Assembly (NCBI RefSeq): GCF_015351405.1
Contig: NZ_JADKMY010000001.1
Span: 1,320,511 to 1,384,510, forward strand
Direction of reading: 5' to 3'
Length of the DNA stretch: 64,000 nt
DNA from: Corynebacterium suicordis DSM 45110
GTDB lineage: Bacteria > Actinomycetota > Actinomycetes > Mycobacteriales > Mycobacteriaceae
The notes under the pieces are model-generated. The model ran no database searches, was not told where the DNA came from, and worked only from the letters and a program-made list of their open reading frames with translations. Below, piece after piece: positions 33,460 through 41,724 of the stretch. Each line of letters opens with the position of its first letter. The stretch's first letter is position 1. Position numbers and translations under genes: made by a program.

Positions 33460-34245
33460 ATGAGTCCACGCACTCGCTCCCGAATTGCCCACATGGTGTT
33501 CTTCGCAGTCTTGGTGGCTATTGTCATTGCGCTGTTCTACATGGTGGTCGTGAGCTGGGGAGACAGCGATGGAAGCGGCAATGTTATCGGCGGAATCTTC
33601 CTCATCCTCTTTGTCGGCCTTCTTGCGTACGGTGCTTTCCAGATCATCCCGCCGCTGGCAGTAGACAAATGGAAGGATGGTCTGGTTGGCGTAGGCACGG
33701 TAAAAAGCTACAAGCATGTGGGTCTAAGGGGCGGAATCCGCGAATATTCCATCGACCTTTTGGTGGAGAGTCAGACTGGCAAAGTATTTGATGGAACCCT
33801 GAAATGCCCTATTGGTCGACGCCGCCTCGCAGGCCTTCAGCCAGGTTCATTACTCCCGGTGGTTTTCCGCGAGAGCAATCCAAAGATCCTGGAAGTCCCG
33901 CAGTTCCAATTAGAAACCCCGGCGATGCTCATGTACGACTACGTGCAGCAACGGGCCGGACTCATTGATCAGGCCACCATCAACGCGAACTACCAGGGCG
34001 TACCGGCGTGGGCCAAGCTGCAGTGGATTCAACCCTCCGGCGCGCGCATCATGCACAACTACGGATACAACCTCGATCTTGAGGTGTACCCTCCCCGCGG
34101 CCCTAGCTTTCGCGTGAGAAAGCACATGTTTCTCAACGACTACCAACATTCTTTGTTCATCAACACGCAGAGCGTGGACGTGAAATTCCTACCTGTGGAT
34201 CCACAGCAAATCGTGGTGAAGATCCCCTCAGATTCCAAGAGATAA
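33460..34245 (+). CDS. Two-helix membrane protein of unknown function
   Basis: 261 residues. Two hydrophobic helices open the protein (IAHMVFFAVLVAIVIALFYMVVV, ~9-31, and NVIGGIFLILFVGLLAYGAFQII, ~41-63), followed by a ~195-residue predominantly beta-looking cytoplasmic or extracytoplasmic domain (VGTVKSYKHVGLRGGIREYSIDLLVES, PGSLLPVVFRESNP). I do not recognise the family. TAATCT lies seven bases before the ATG, so the message may be leaderless; AAAGG could alternatively act as RBS. It is 69 bp upstream of the Asn-rich peptide gene in the same direction and is a candidate component or exporter/anchor of that cassette. Confidence 0.75.
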   Translation: MSPRTRSRIAHMVFFAVLVAIVIALFYMVVVSWGDSDGSGNVIGGIFLILFVGLLAYGAFQIIPPLAVDKWKDGLVGVGTVKSYKHVGLRGGIREYSIDLLVESQTGKVFDGTLKCPIGRRRLAGLQPGSLLPVVFRESNPKILEVPQFQLETPAMLMYDYVQQRAGLIDQATINANYQGVPAWAKLQWIQPSGARIMHNYGYNLDLEVYPPRGPSFRVRKHMFLNDYQHSLFINTQSVDVKFLPVDPQQIVVKIPSDSKR

Positions 34246-34314
34246 CCGCCATGATCAGCGCACGCACTTCAAACTCCACGCACCACACCTACGCACGCGA
34301 AACGGTGAATAACC

Positions 34315-34563
34315 ATGAATGACTTCAACTCTTGGCTGCAACAGCAGCAGATGATGAACCAGGTTGAACCCGACAGCCTGTTTGCACAAACGGGAAGCTA
34401 CACGTCCGGGTGGTCCAACGTGCTCCAAGCGGAATTGCGCAGCAGTGGCGGTTCCAGCTTGGCGGAAGCTGCTGCCTCCAGCGGCTCCGGCGGATTCGGT
34501 TCCTCCGGCGGAAGCTCGAATAACAATAACAACAACAATAATAACAACAATAACAATGGCTGA
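34315..34563 (+). CDS. 82-residue Ser/Gly-rich peptide with poly-Asn tail, candidate RiPP precursor
   Basis: The peptide has a polar leader-like part (residues 1-42, MNDFNSWLQQQQMMNQ... ending LQAELRSSGG) and a low-complexity C-terminus: SSGGSS, an AEAAASSGSGGFGSSGGSS segment, 13 consecutive Asn and a final Gly. It contains Trp33-Ser-Asn and Phe61-Gly-Ser, i.e. aromatic-x-(Asn/Ser) triplets of the sort used by cyclophane-forming radical SAM enzymes. Its stop overlaps the start of a radical SAM/SPASM gene by 8 bp. No signal peptide. A precursor role is inferred from size, composition and this neighbour. No strong Shine-Dalgarno is seen; a 23-codon open frame (34251-34322) overlaps its start and might couple translation. 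Confidence 0.75.
   Translation: MNDFNSWLQQQQMMNQVEPDSLFAQTGSYTSGWSNVLQAELRSSGGSSLAEAAASSGSGGFGSSGGSSNNNNNNNNNNNNNG
34519..34557. repeat. AAY trinucleotide run encoding 13 Asn
   Basis: Thirteen uninterrupted AAT/AAC codons with mixed third bases. Length change would alter the Asn tail without shifting the frame. The last codon supplies the first two bases of the radical SAM start codon, and the run occupies the place where that gene's Shine-Dalgarno would be. Confidence 0.9.
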
Positions 34564-35851
34564 GCTGCAGGAACTCGGAATCCCCCTCGTCCCGCCCGCG
34601 CCGGCTGATTCCGCTTCGGAGACCCCAACACAGTCCCCCGCAGGCTCTTTCACCCCGGGTCTCACCACCGCCGCTCGCCTCCACCACCAGGCCATCAAGC
34701 TCACCTTCGTGCCCAACCAATACTGCAACTTGGGATGCAAGTACTGCTACCTCGGCGATCTCACGGAAAACCGGGATACCTACGATGATGTGGTGGCGCA
34801 GTTCCACCACATCGCCAGGCACCTCGAGCACCAAGGTATTTTGATCGATGCCCTACTTCTCCACGGTGCCGAGATCTCTCTTCTCCCCCAGCCCGTTCTC
34901 CGCGAGCTTTTCCGAGCTTATTTCGATTACCGCGAAACTTTCCGCGGCGAGCTCAAGGCTTTGCGCAGGCGCACCACCAGCCCGATTCACATCAAGACGA
35001 ATCTCTATAACTTCCACGTTCTGCGGCCACTATACGAGGAGTTCCGGGTATCGATCTCCGGCAGCTTCGATTTACCGTTCTCACTGCACGAGGAACTGCG
35101 CGTCACCAAGAAGGGCAAGTCCACGCTCCAGCGCACGCGCGATAACGTGCTGTCGCTGGCCACCTACCCCTATGCCAAGGGAATCAGCTGCGTGGTGGGC
35201 ACCCAGCACCTCGCTCGCATCGATGAGTTCATCGCGGATATCGAATGGCTGGATGCCCACAGCTTCGACATGTGCACAGATTTCTACATCATGTTTGCCT
35301 ATGACAGCGCAAACAGCCATTTCAAGTCCCAGCTGAGCCAAGCGCAGATGGTGGAGTTCCTGCACCGACTGCAGCAGCATTTCGCGGGCACCAAGTTTGA
35401 GCGGGCCATTTACTACGAGTGGTTCAAGGAATTCACCCATGATTACTGCACCAGCCAGATCAATTGCGGCGCGAACAACTTCCTGGTGCAGAAAGACGGC
35501 GATGTTTACCCATGCCACCGTGGACAGGCCGAGCCTGACCTGAAGTTCGGAAACATCGTGGCTTTGGGAATGCCGGAACTGGTGAAAAGTGGCGTCGAAA
35601 CAATCAGGAACTACGAGGCCAACAACGAGCCCCTCTCCCAGGAATGTCAGCAATGCGAGTGGTTCTACCTCTGCATGGCCGGCTGCCCCATCGAGCGCAA
35701 CAACACCCGAGGCAACCGCAGCTACACCTGTGCGCTGCAAAAAGACTCTACAAAGCTCAACCCAAGCGCTTCCCGCCGATGCCGGAGCGTTCACGGATGT
35801 TGGTTGATGAGTTCATTCGCGCTAATCAGCCGGATATCTATCAGGATTTAA
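34556..35851 (+). CDS. Radical SAM/SPASM peptide maturase (frame broken after the SPASM domain)
   Basis: Starting at the ATG that overlaps the peptide gene (ATGGCTGA). The radical SAM CxxxCxxC motif CNLGCKYC uses Cys57, 61 and 64. A complete seven-cysteine SPASM domain follows: Cys304-x15-Cys320, Cys364-x2-Cys367-x5-Cys373-x3-Cys377 and Cys392, enough for two auxiliary [4Fe-4S] clusters, as in enzymes that cross-link ribosomal peptides. Four codons after Cys392, at an A5 run (35739-35743), this frame continues into 35 unlike residues and stops at 35851, while sensible sequence resumes in the -1 frame for 240 residues. So the 431-residue product has an intact catalytic core with a scrambled tail; mutation, sequencing error or programmed shift are all possible. 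Confidence 0.85.
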   Translation: MAELQELGIPLVPPAPADSASETPTQSPAGSFTPGLTTAARLHHQAIKLTFVPNQYCNLGCKYCYLGDLTENRDTYDDVVAQFHHIARHLEHQGILIDALLLHGAEISLLPQPVLRELFRAYFDYRETFRGELKALRRRTTSPIHIKTNLYNFHVLRPLYEEFRVSISGSFDLPFSLHEELRVTKKGKSTLQRTRDNVLSLATYPYAKGISCVVGTQHLARIDEFIADIEWLDAHSFDMCTDFYIMFAYDSANSHFKSQLSQAQMVEFLHRLQQHFAGTKFERAIYYEWFKEFTHDYCTSQINCGANNFLVQKDGDVYPCHRGQAEPDLKFGNIVALGMPELVKSGVETIRNYEANNEPLSQECQQCEWFYLCMAGCPIERNNTRGNRSYTCALQKDSTKLNPSASRRCRSVHGCWLMSSFALISRISIRI

Positions 35852-36465
35852 GTGTCCCCCGGTTGATGAAATTCAACCCGGAGATTCTGGATCCGGATAA
35901 CGCGCTGCCCGCCCTGATCGAACGCGATCCCGTTCTGCAGGAGTTCTTCCGGCCAGGTGCCATCACCCTGGTGGTGGATGGCCAGGCGATCGAGCTACAT
36001 TCCAGCCACCTCTACGGATCCATGCCGCAGGTCACGCTGCGGCCGGATTCCCAGGTGTTCGTGAGCGTGGCGAAATCCTATTGGGCTCTCAACGGCGGGA
36101 ACGATAGTTCCAACGCGGTGAAGGTGCAGCTGCTCAATGACACGCAGGTGGTTTATGGTGATGAGCAGCGCACCAAGATGTCACACATTGCCACGATGGA
36201 TGCCTATCCCGCGCAGCTCATTGAACTCGCGGATGCTTATCTCTTGAATCTCCTCCCCTTCCTGCAGATGCATGCCCCCACGTTCCTCGAGGGTTTCGGC
36301 AACCTGCTGAGTATCACCACCCTGCGTGCCCGCGAGTACCACTACTCCAAGCACGGCAAGAACGCGTTCTACCATTTGGAGACCCTGAACCTGCCGTTCC
36401 CGGAGTTCCGGTTTGCTTGGGAAGCCCAACCGGTGGCCCAGATGAAGCAACCAGATAATCTATAA
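35743..36465 (+). CDS. C-terminal domain of the radical SAM protein, in the -1 frame
   Basis: Read in the -1 frame from the A5 run, 240 residues continue naturally from the SPASM end (LYKAQPKRFPPMPERSRMLVDEFIRANQPDIYQDL). The part contains a beta-rich segment (GAITLVVDGQAIELHSSHLYGSMPQVTLRPDSQVFVSV) and a helical end (AQLIELADAYLLNLLPFLQMH). I know no named domain. Translation could begin independently at ATG 35779 or 35797, but neither has a good ribosome-binding site. One extra A in the run would make a single ~636-residue protein. Its stop lies 3 bp before the RNase H-like gene. Confidence 0.65.
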   Translation, partial: RLYKAQPKRFPPMPERSRMLVDEFIRANQPDIYQDLSVPRLMKFNPEILDPDNALPALIERDPVLQEFFRPGAITLVVDGQAIELHSSHLYGSMPQVTLRPDSQVFVSVAKSYWALNGGNDSSNAVKVQLLNDTQVVYGDEQRTKMSHIATMDAYPAQLIELADAYLLNLLPFLQMHAPTFLEGFGNLLSITTLRAREYHYSKHGKNAFYHLETLNLPFPEFRFAWEAQPVAQMKQPDNL

Positions 36466-36468
36466 CTC

Positions 36469-37521
36469 ATGACTCCACTCGAGCCAGAGGCACTCACCGG
36501 CACCCGTTCGCGCACCTATAAGACGCGCCAGGTGACCGACGAGCAAGTAGCCTCCCCGGTGCACATCGCCATCGCGGTGTGGGAAGAAAAATGGCTCTCC
36601 TCCCCGACTGGTTGGCGCACGGAGTGGGTGCTCGCCGTGAACCCGAAGGGTGGCAAGCCCTACATCAGCATGGGCACCACGGATGAGAAGGATCCCAATC
36701 CGCACATCCACCGCCAACTCGATTCAGAATTGAAGAAGCTGAAGCGGGCCAAGAAGGATGCGTGGATTGTAGTTGGCCGACGCCGCCTCACCCTAGCCTC
36801 GCTCCTCACCAAGAACGGCTACTCTCTGACCGGCTCATTCTCGGAGAAGAACCGCGCCAGCGATAAGGCCTCTGAGATGCGGAGGAAGGGGGCCAAGGGG
36901 CTCACCCGGAAGGCAAAACGCGAAGGCGAAGCTCCCAAGGAAGTAGCCACCAAGGAAGTGGAAACCACGGAAACGCATTGGCTACCCAATTCTTCTAAGA
37001 GTGCGAGCAAGGGTGGGTCTATTCGCATTTCCTGCGATGCCTCCTCGGACACGCAGAACAAGGGCACGATGTGTTTCGTGGCCTCCAACGGGGATTACCA
37101 ACTGCGCACGCAGAACACTAAGGCATCCACGGATGAGCTGGAGCTGGAAACCATCACCCTGGCGCTGAAGTACCTGGTGCGCAACGGCGCGGAATCGGCG
37201 ATTGTGGAATCAGATTCCATGGCGGCTCTGGAGGCGGCTGATTATGTGCGCCGCGGGGGTCGCACGCGCCGCATGTGGCGGGGCATTTCCTCCGGAGCTC
37301 GTGCCCGCTTTGATCAGGCATGGAAGGCTGCCGATGGCACGGTGGATGTAGAGCTGCGCCGCGTGTTCGGGCACGCGGGGGATCCTCTGAATGAAGCAGC
37401 GGACAAGATTGCGTACATGGCTCTGCGCGCAATGCAACACCCAAAGAAGCAGGCCCAGCCCACATTAGACCGGGCCATTAATAAGTCAGTGGCCGCCGCA
37501 GCCCAAGCTGTGACGGCCTAA
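36469..37521 (+). CDS. RNase H-like fold protein linked to the peptide cassette
   Basis: 350 residues. The C-terminal ~150 residues have the RNase HI layout: a first strand ending in Asp (IRISCDASSD, ~189), an acidic helix (STDELELETITLALKYLV), a strand with Asp (AIVESDSMAALEAADYV) and a late Asp (FGHAGDPLNEAADKIAY), so the D-E-D-D carboxylates appear conserved. The N-terminal ~170 residues are of unknown type and end in a Lys/Arg-rich linker (RKAKREGEAPKEVATKEVE). Its start lies 3 bp after the preceding stop with no independent Shine-Dalgarno, indicating coupled translation. A nucleic-acid role in a peptide-modifying operon is unexpected. Convergent with cmk-der, 4 bp apart. Confidence 0.7.
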   Translation: MTPLEPEALTGTRSRTYKTRQVTDEQVASPVHIAIAVWEEKWLSSPTGWRTEWVLAVNPKGGKPYISMGTTDEKDPNPHIHRQLDSELKKLKRAKKDAWIVVGRRRLTLASLLTKNGYSLTGSFSEKNRASDKASEMRRKGAKGLTRKAKREGEAPKEVATKEVETTETHWLPNSSKSASKGGSIRISCDASSDTQNKGTMCFVASNGDYQLRTQNTKASTDELELETITLALKYLVRNGAESAIVESDSMAALEAADYVRRGGRTRRMWRGISSGARARFDQAWKAADGTVDVELRRVFGHAGDPLNEAADKIAYMALRAMQHPKKQAQPTLDRAINKSVAAAAQAVTA

Positions 37522-37525
37522 AAAC

Positions 37526-39997
37526 TTACTTCTTGCGCCCCCGCTTTTCGCGCACGCGCACGGCGATACGCACTGGGGAGCCCTCGAAACCGAAGGTTTC
37601 GCGGAACTTGCGCTCGAGGAAGCGGCGGTAACCATGCTCCAGGAAGCCGGTGGTGAACAGAACAATCACCGGTGGCTTGGATGAAGCTTGCGTCGCAAAC
37701 AACACACGAGGCAAACGGCCACCGCGCATTGGAGGTGGAGTCTCCGCGATCACGGCGCGCAGCCAAGTGTTCAGCTGGCCGGTGGTCACGCGCTGATCCC
37801 AGCTCTCCAGGGCTTCGATCATCGCAGGCTCTAGGCGCTGCAAAGCGCGCCCGGTCTTGGCGGAGATGTTCACGCGGCGTGCCCATGGCACGTGTGCCAG
37901 CTGCAGCTCGATCTCGCGCTCCAGCAGGTCGCGGCGGTCTTCATCCACCAGATCCCACTTGTTATAGGCCACCACCAGCGCGCGTCCGGAATCCAGGATC
38001 ATGCGCAGCACGCGCTGATCCTGCTCGGCGATCTGCTCGGAGGCATCCACCAGGAAGATCACCACTTCCGCGGAATCAATCGCGGAACGGGTGCGCAGGG
38101 AGGCATAGAACTCGTGGCCACGGGCAGTCTTGGTCTTCTTGCGGATACCCGCGGTATCCACGAAGCGCCAGGTCTTTTCTTCCAGATCCACGATGGAGTC
38201 CACTGGATCCACGGTGGTGCCGGCCACGTTGTCCACCACGGAGCGTTCCTCGCCCGTGATCTTGTTCAGCAAGGAGGACTTGCCCACATTCGGGCGACCC
38301 ACCAGTGCCACGCGGCGCGGACCAGCCACGATGGATGCCTCGCGAGGCTTGTCCGGAAAGTCCTTCAGAACCTGATCCATCACGTCTGCGGCACCACGAC
38401 CGTGCTGAGCAGAGACGGGGTATGGGTTGCCGAGACCGAGGGACCAGAACTCGGAGACATCCGCGTACTGGTTATCGGAATCGAACTTGTTGGCCACCAG
38501 CAGCACCGGCACCTCGGAGCGCAGCAGCTTGTGCGCGATCATCTCATCGGTGGAGGTGATGCCCACCTTGGTGTCCACCACGAACACGATCACATCGGCG
38601 GTGGCCATGGCCACCTCTGCCTGGCGAGCGATAGCGCCGTGAATGCCCTTGGCATCCGCGTCCCAGCCGCCGGTGTCCTGCACCCAGAAGCGACGCCCGG
38701 TCCATTCTCCCAAGTAGGAGATGCGGTCGCGGGTCACGCCGGGGAAGTCTTCCACCACTGCTTCGCGGCGGCCGATAAAGCGGTTGACCAGCGTGGACTT
38801 GCCCACGTTTGGTCGGCCAACGATAGCTACCGTGCACAGGGCTTCCTGCTCCAGGCCATCTTCGCCGAACACGCCGAAGGCCGATTCAACAGCGTCCCAG
38901 TCGGTGTTGGCATCGTCATTAGCCAGGAGGTCAAACTGCTCGGAGTCATCGCCTTCGATGAAGTAGCCATCGGAGAATTCCGGATCGGCGAATTCGCTGT
39001 CATCGAAGTCCTCCGGATCCTCGTCCAGATCTTCGGTGAGGTCTGCATCGAGATCCTCATCCATCTCAGCCTCGTTGGTGGTCTCGATCTCCGAGTCCAG
39101 CACCGGTTCATCGCGGACAGTTACGTGACCATCCGCGCCCACCACATTGCCGCCGCTGGTGCGGAACACCAGTGGCTCGAGGTCATCGTCTTCTTCGCGG
39201 TCTTCCTCGAGATCTTCTTCGAGGCGCAGGTCGGCCGGGTTATCTTCCGACGCCACCACGAGCTCAGAGAACTTCTCCAGCACCTCATCGATGCTCAAAT
39301 CTCCGGTGTCCAGCACCACGGCATCTTCCGCGGGCTTCAGCGGAGACACAGCGCGGGTGGAATCAGCTTCATCGCGGCGCTGCACATCGGCGAGCACCTC
39401 AGCCAGGTCCAGCTCAGCACCCTTGGCGGAATCCTGATCGAAGCGACGCTGCGCGCGGACTTCCGGGGCAGCTGTCATGAAGATCTTCACGGGCGCATCG
39501 GGCAGCACTACCGTGCCGATATCCCGGCCTTCGACAACACAGCGACCAGCATCAAGAGCCATCGCGCGTTGGATGGCCACCAGGTTCTCGCGAACCTCGG
39601 GGATTGCGGCGACTGCGGAAACGTGGCTGGTGACTTCGGAACCGCGGATTTCGGCGGAGACATCTTCGCCATCCAGCAGAACTTCGGTAGACGCAGGGTC
39701 TTCGTTGACCTGCAGGGGCAGTTCAGAGGTGGCGTCGATAATCCGGGAAACGGCTGCCTGATCCTGCGGATCAAAGGCCTCCATGTCAATGCCCTGACGA
39801 AGAACGTGCAGGGTGGCGACGCGATACATCGCACCAGTGTCCAGGTATTTTGCGCCAGCTGCCTGGGCGATCAGACGGCAGACCGTGGACTTTCCGGTGC
39901 CGGAGGGCCCATCGACGGCGAGGATCAGTCCGCCGTCTACGAGGTTATCTACCGTGGCGAGGTACGTGAGGTTGTTTTCGCTCATATCCCTATTCAT
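37526..39997 (-). CDS. cmk-der: Bifunctional cytidylate kinase / GTPase Der fusion
   Basis: 823 residues. Residues ~22-250 are cytidylate kinase (P-loop [36 protein letters not shown]), which phosphorylates CMP/dCMP. An acidic, low-complexity linker of ~140 residues ([23 protein letters not shown], ~250-388) leads to EngA/Der with two GTPase domains (GRPNVGKST ~390 and GRPNVGKSS ~564; switch DTGGW and DTAGI; NKFD and NKWD) and the C-terminal KH-like domain, needed for 50S ribosome assembly. Fused cmk-der proteins are known in actinobacteria; many corynebacteria keep adjacent separate genes. Start ATG 39997 or 39985; neither has ideal RBS spacing. Confidence 0.93.
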   Translation of the reverse strand: MNRDMSENNLTYLATVDNLVDGGLILAVDGPSGTGKSTVCRLIAQAAGAKYLDTGAMYRVATLHVLRQGIDMEAFDPQDQAAVSRIIDATSELPLQVNEDPASTEVLLDGEDVSAEIRGSEVTSHVSAVAAIPEVRENLVAIQRAMALDAGRCVVEGRDIGTVVLPDAPVKIFMTAAPEVRAQRRFDQDSAKGAELDLAEVLADVQRRDEADSTRAVSPLKPAEDAVVLDTGDLSIDEVLEKFSELVVASEDNPADLRLEEDLEEDREEDDDLEPLVFRTSGGNVVGADGHVTVRDEPVLDSEIETTNEAEMDEDLDADLTEDLDEDPEDFDDSEFADPEFSDGYFIEGDDSEQFDLLANDDANTDWDAVESAFGVFGEDGLEQEALCTVAIVGRPNVGKSTLVNRFIGRREAVVEDFPGVTRDRISYLGEWTGRRFWVQDTGGWDADAKGIHGAIARQAEVAMATADVIVFVVDTKVGITSTDEMIAHKLLRSEVPVLLVANKFDSDNQYADVSEFWSLGLGNPYPVSAQHGRGAADVMDQVLKDFPDKPREASIVAGPRRVALVGRPNVGKSSLLNKITGEERSVVDNVAGTTVDPVDSIVDLEEKTWRFVDTAGIRKKTKTARGHEFYASLRTRSAIDSAEVVIFLVDASEQIAEQDQRVLRMILDSGRALVVAYNKWDLVDEDRRDLLEREIELQLAHVPWARRVNISAKTGRALQRLEPAMIEALESWDQRVTTGQLNTWLRAVIAETPPPMRGGRLPRVLFATQASSKPPVIVLFTTGFLEHGYRRFLERKFRETFGFEGSPVRIAVRVREKRGRKK

Positions 39998-40039
39998 TGC
40001 CTTTCTTAATTGAAGCGTTGTGGCGAGATCAGGGATGCG

Positions 40040-40912
40040 TTACAGCCCCACGGCCTTATACAAACTTGCCAGTTCAGAGCGGTTGAGAGCGCGGACTGTG
40101 CCCGGCTTCTGCTCACCCAGCTGAACGGTGTGAATTTTGGTGCGCACCAGCGCGGATACTGGGTAGCCCAGTTCCTTGAGCATGCGGCGCACGATGTGCT
40201 TGCGGCCTTCATGCAGCTCGATCTTCAGCAGAGACTTGCCCTGCCAGACGTCCACGATCTGCACGTTATCGGCGCGAGCGATGCCATCATCCAGGTCCAC
40301 ACCATCTTTGAGTTCCTTGATGATGTTGCGGTTGACCTCGCCCAGCACGGTGGCCATGTAGGTCTTGGAGATGCCGTACTTGGGGTGCATCAGGCGGTTG
40401 GCCAGCTCGCCATCGTTAGTGAGCAGCAACAGACCTTCGGTCTCGGCATCCAGCCTGCCGACATGGAAGAGGCCTTGCCCCTGCTTGAAGCGGACGTCGA
40501 TGAGATCGCCCACGGAGGGGCGGCCCAGTTCATCCTGCATGGTGGAGTGCACACCACGTGGCTTGTTCAGGATGAAATACACGGTTTCATCGTTGATCTG
40601 TACGCGGGTGCCATCCACGCGGACCACGTCTGCGATGGGGTCGATGCGCATGCCCATTTGCTGGACAATTTCGCCATTGACTTCCACACGGCCTGCGGCG
40701 ATGAGCTTCTCGCTCATGCGGCGGCTGGCCACTCCTGCTCCGGCGAGAACCTTCTGCAGGCGGACTTTTTCTTGAGGGGAGGATTCGGCGGCTTCGGCCA
40801 ATTCAGTCTCAGTGATGTGTTGACGTTTGGCCGGCTTGGCCTTGGACAGGAAGATTTCCGTGTCCTTGGCCTTTTTCTCCGGTGTGCCGTCTCGGCGAGC
40901 GGGGGTGTTCAT
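40040..40912 (-). CDS. rluB: 23S rRNA pseudouridine synthase, RluB family
   Basis: 290 residues. A basic N-terminal tail of ~50 residues is followed by an S4 RNA-binding domain (VRLQKVLAGAGVASRRMSEKLIAAGRVEVNGEIV) and the RsuA/RluB catalytic domain with GRLDAETEGLLLLTNDGELANRLMHP (catalytic Asp) and HEGRKHIVRRMLKELGYPVSALVR. It isomerises a uridine in helix 89-90 region of 23S rRNA by family. AGGA stands eight bases before the ATG. Position in the scpA-scpB-rluB-cmk/der row is conserved in Actinobacteria. Confidence 0.93.
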   Translation of the reverse strand: MNTPARRDGTPEKKAKDTEIFLSKAKPAKRQHITETELAEAAESSPQEKVRLQKVLAGAGVASRRMSEKLIAAGRVEVNGEIVQQMGMRIDPIADVVRVDGTRVQINDETVYFILNKPRGVHSTMQDELGRPSVGDLIDVRFKQGQGLFHVGRLDAETEGLLLLTNDGELANRLMHPKYGISKTYMATVLGEVNRNIIKELKDGVDLDDGIARADNVQIVDVWQGKSLLKIELHEGRKHIVRRMLKELGYPVSALVRTKIHTVQLGEQKPGTVRALNRSELASLYKAVGL

Positions 40913-41110
40913 TTATAGATCCTCACATGGAAAACATTGATACTCCCTGGGAGTCTAGCAGGGAATATGCCGTTTCCTATAGCCCGCATTTTTGTTCGTG
41001 GTATGCGGAGTGTGGCCGTGCCCAATGGCGGTGAGTTGAGGGGTGGGTACGGCGGCTTGTCTCTGGCCGCCAGCCGGGTGGTGAGTGTGTCTCTTTTCGA
41101 CGCCGGGCGA

Positions 41111-41698
41111 TCAGTCGTCGATGTCTTCAATATTTGGCAGCAGCGGTGCCAGTTCGGGGAGCTGTTTGAGGGAATCCAGACCCAGCTGTTCCAGGAAAAG
41201 TTCCGTGGTGGAGTACAGGTGCGCGCCTCCGGTCTCCCCCACTTCAGCGATCAAACCACGCAGGTTCAGGGTGCGGATCACGCCATCACAGTTCACACCG
41301 CGCACGCTGGCAACCTGGGCGCGGGTGCACGGCTGGCGATAAGCAATCACCGCGAGGGTTTCCAGCGCTGCGCGAGATAGTCGCTGTTGCGTGCCATCCA
41401 GCAGTTTGGCTTCCACCACATCGGAGTTTGCCCGGCGGGTGAACAGACGCCACGCATCATCCTGTTCCCGCAGCTCAAAGCCGGATCCTCGCTGGGTGAA
41501 CTCATCGGCGATCGTCTGCAGTTCCGCGCGGACCGCTTCCACGCTGATCAGTTCGGGGTCATCTGGAGTGCTTCCCGAGACCGCAGAAAGCACCCGGGCC
41601 AGATCCTCGGCCGTCACCGGCTCGTCTGACACCAGCAGCAAAGATTCCAGTCGGCTGCGCAGCAGGCTCACGGGCGTGTAATCAGCGGGAGAATTCAC
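41111..41698 (-). CDS. scpB: Segregation and condensation protein B
   Basis: About 195 residues with two winged-helix regions (LLRSRLESLLLVSDEPVTAEDLARVLSA; RLSRAALETLAVIAYRQPCTRAQVASVRGVNCDGVIRTLNLRGLI), the ScpB pattern; ENFQ-like end. ScpB dimers bind ScpA and regulate the SMC condensin complex in chromosome organisation. A TTG at 41704 is two codons upstream, but the GTG at 41698 has AAAGGA eight bases before it and is preferred. A 198-bp gap with no obvious gene separates it from rluB. Confidence 0.93.
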   Translation of the reverse strand: MNSPADYTPVSLLRSRLESLLLVSDEPVTAEDLARVLSAVSGSTPDDPELISVEAVRAELQTIADEFTQRGSGFELREQDDAWRLFTRRANSDVVEAKLLDGTQQRLSRAALETLAVIAYRQPCTRAQVASVRGVNCDGVIRTLNLRGLIAEVGETGGAHLYSTTELFLEQLGLDSLKQLPELAPLLPNIEDIDD

Positions 41699-41724
41699 AG
41701 TCAAAGTCCTTTAATTCCTGTCCT

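Noticed and set aside
34398..34631. Antisense frame with a poly-Leu run opposite the poly-Asn codons
   Set aside because: Reverse reading of AAY codons gives Leu/Ile/Val; looks like a membrane helix but has no RBS or context.
35738..35746. Canonical X XXY YYZ programmed -1 frameshift site
   Set aside because: The zero-frame codons CAA AAA preceded by G do not permit tandem slippage of both tRNAs; only simple A-run slippage or a mutation fits.
37892..40009. 705-codon antisense frame opposite cmk-der
   Set aside because: Open only because of third-position GC bias; the real gene has all kinase and GTPase motifs.
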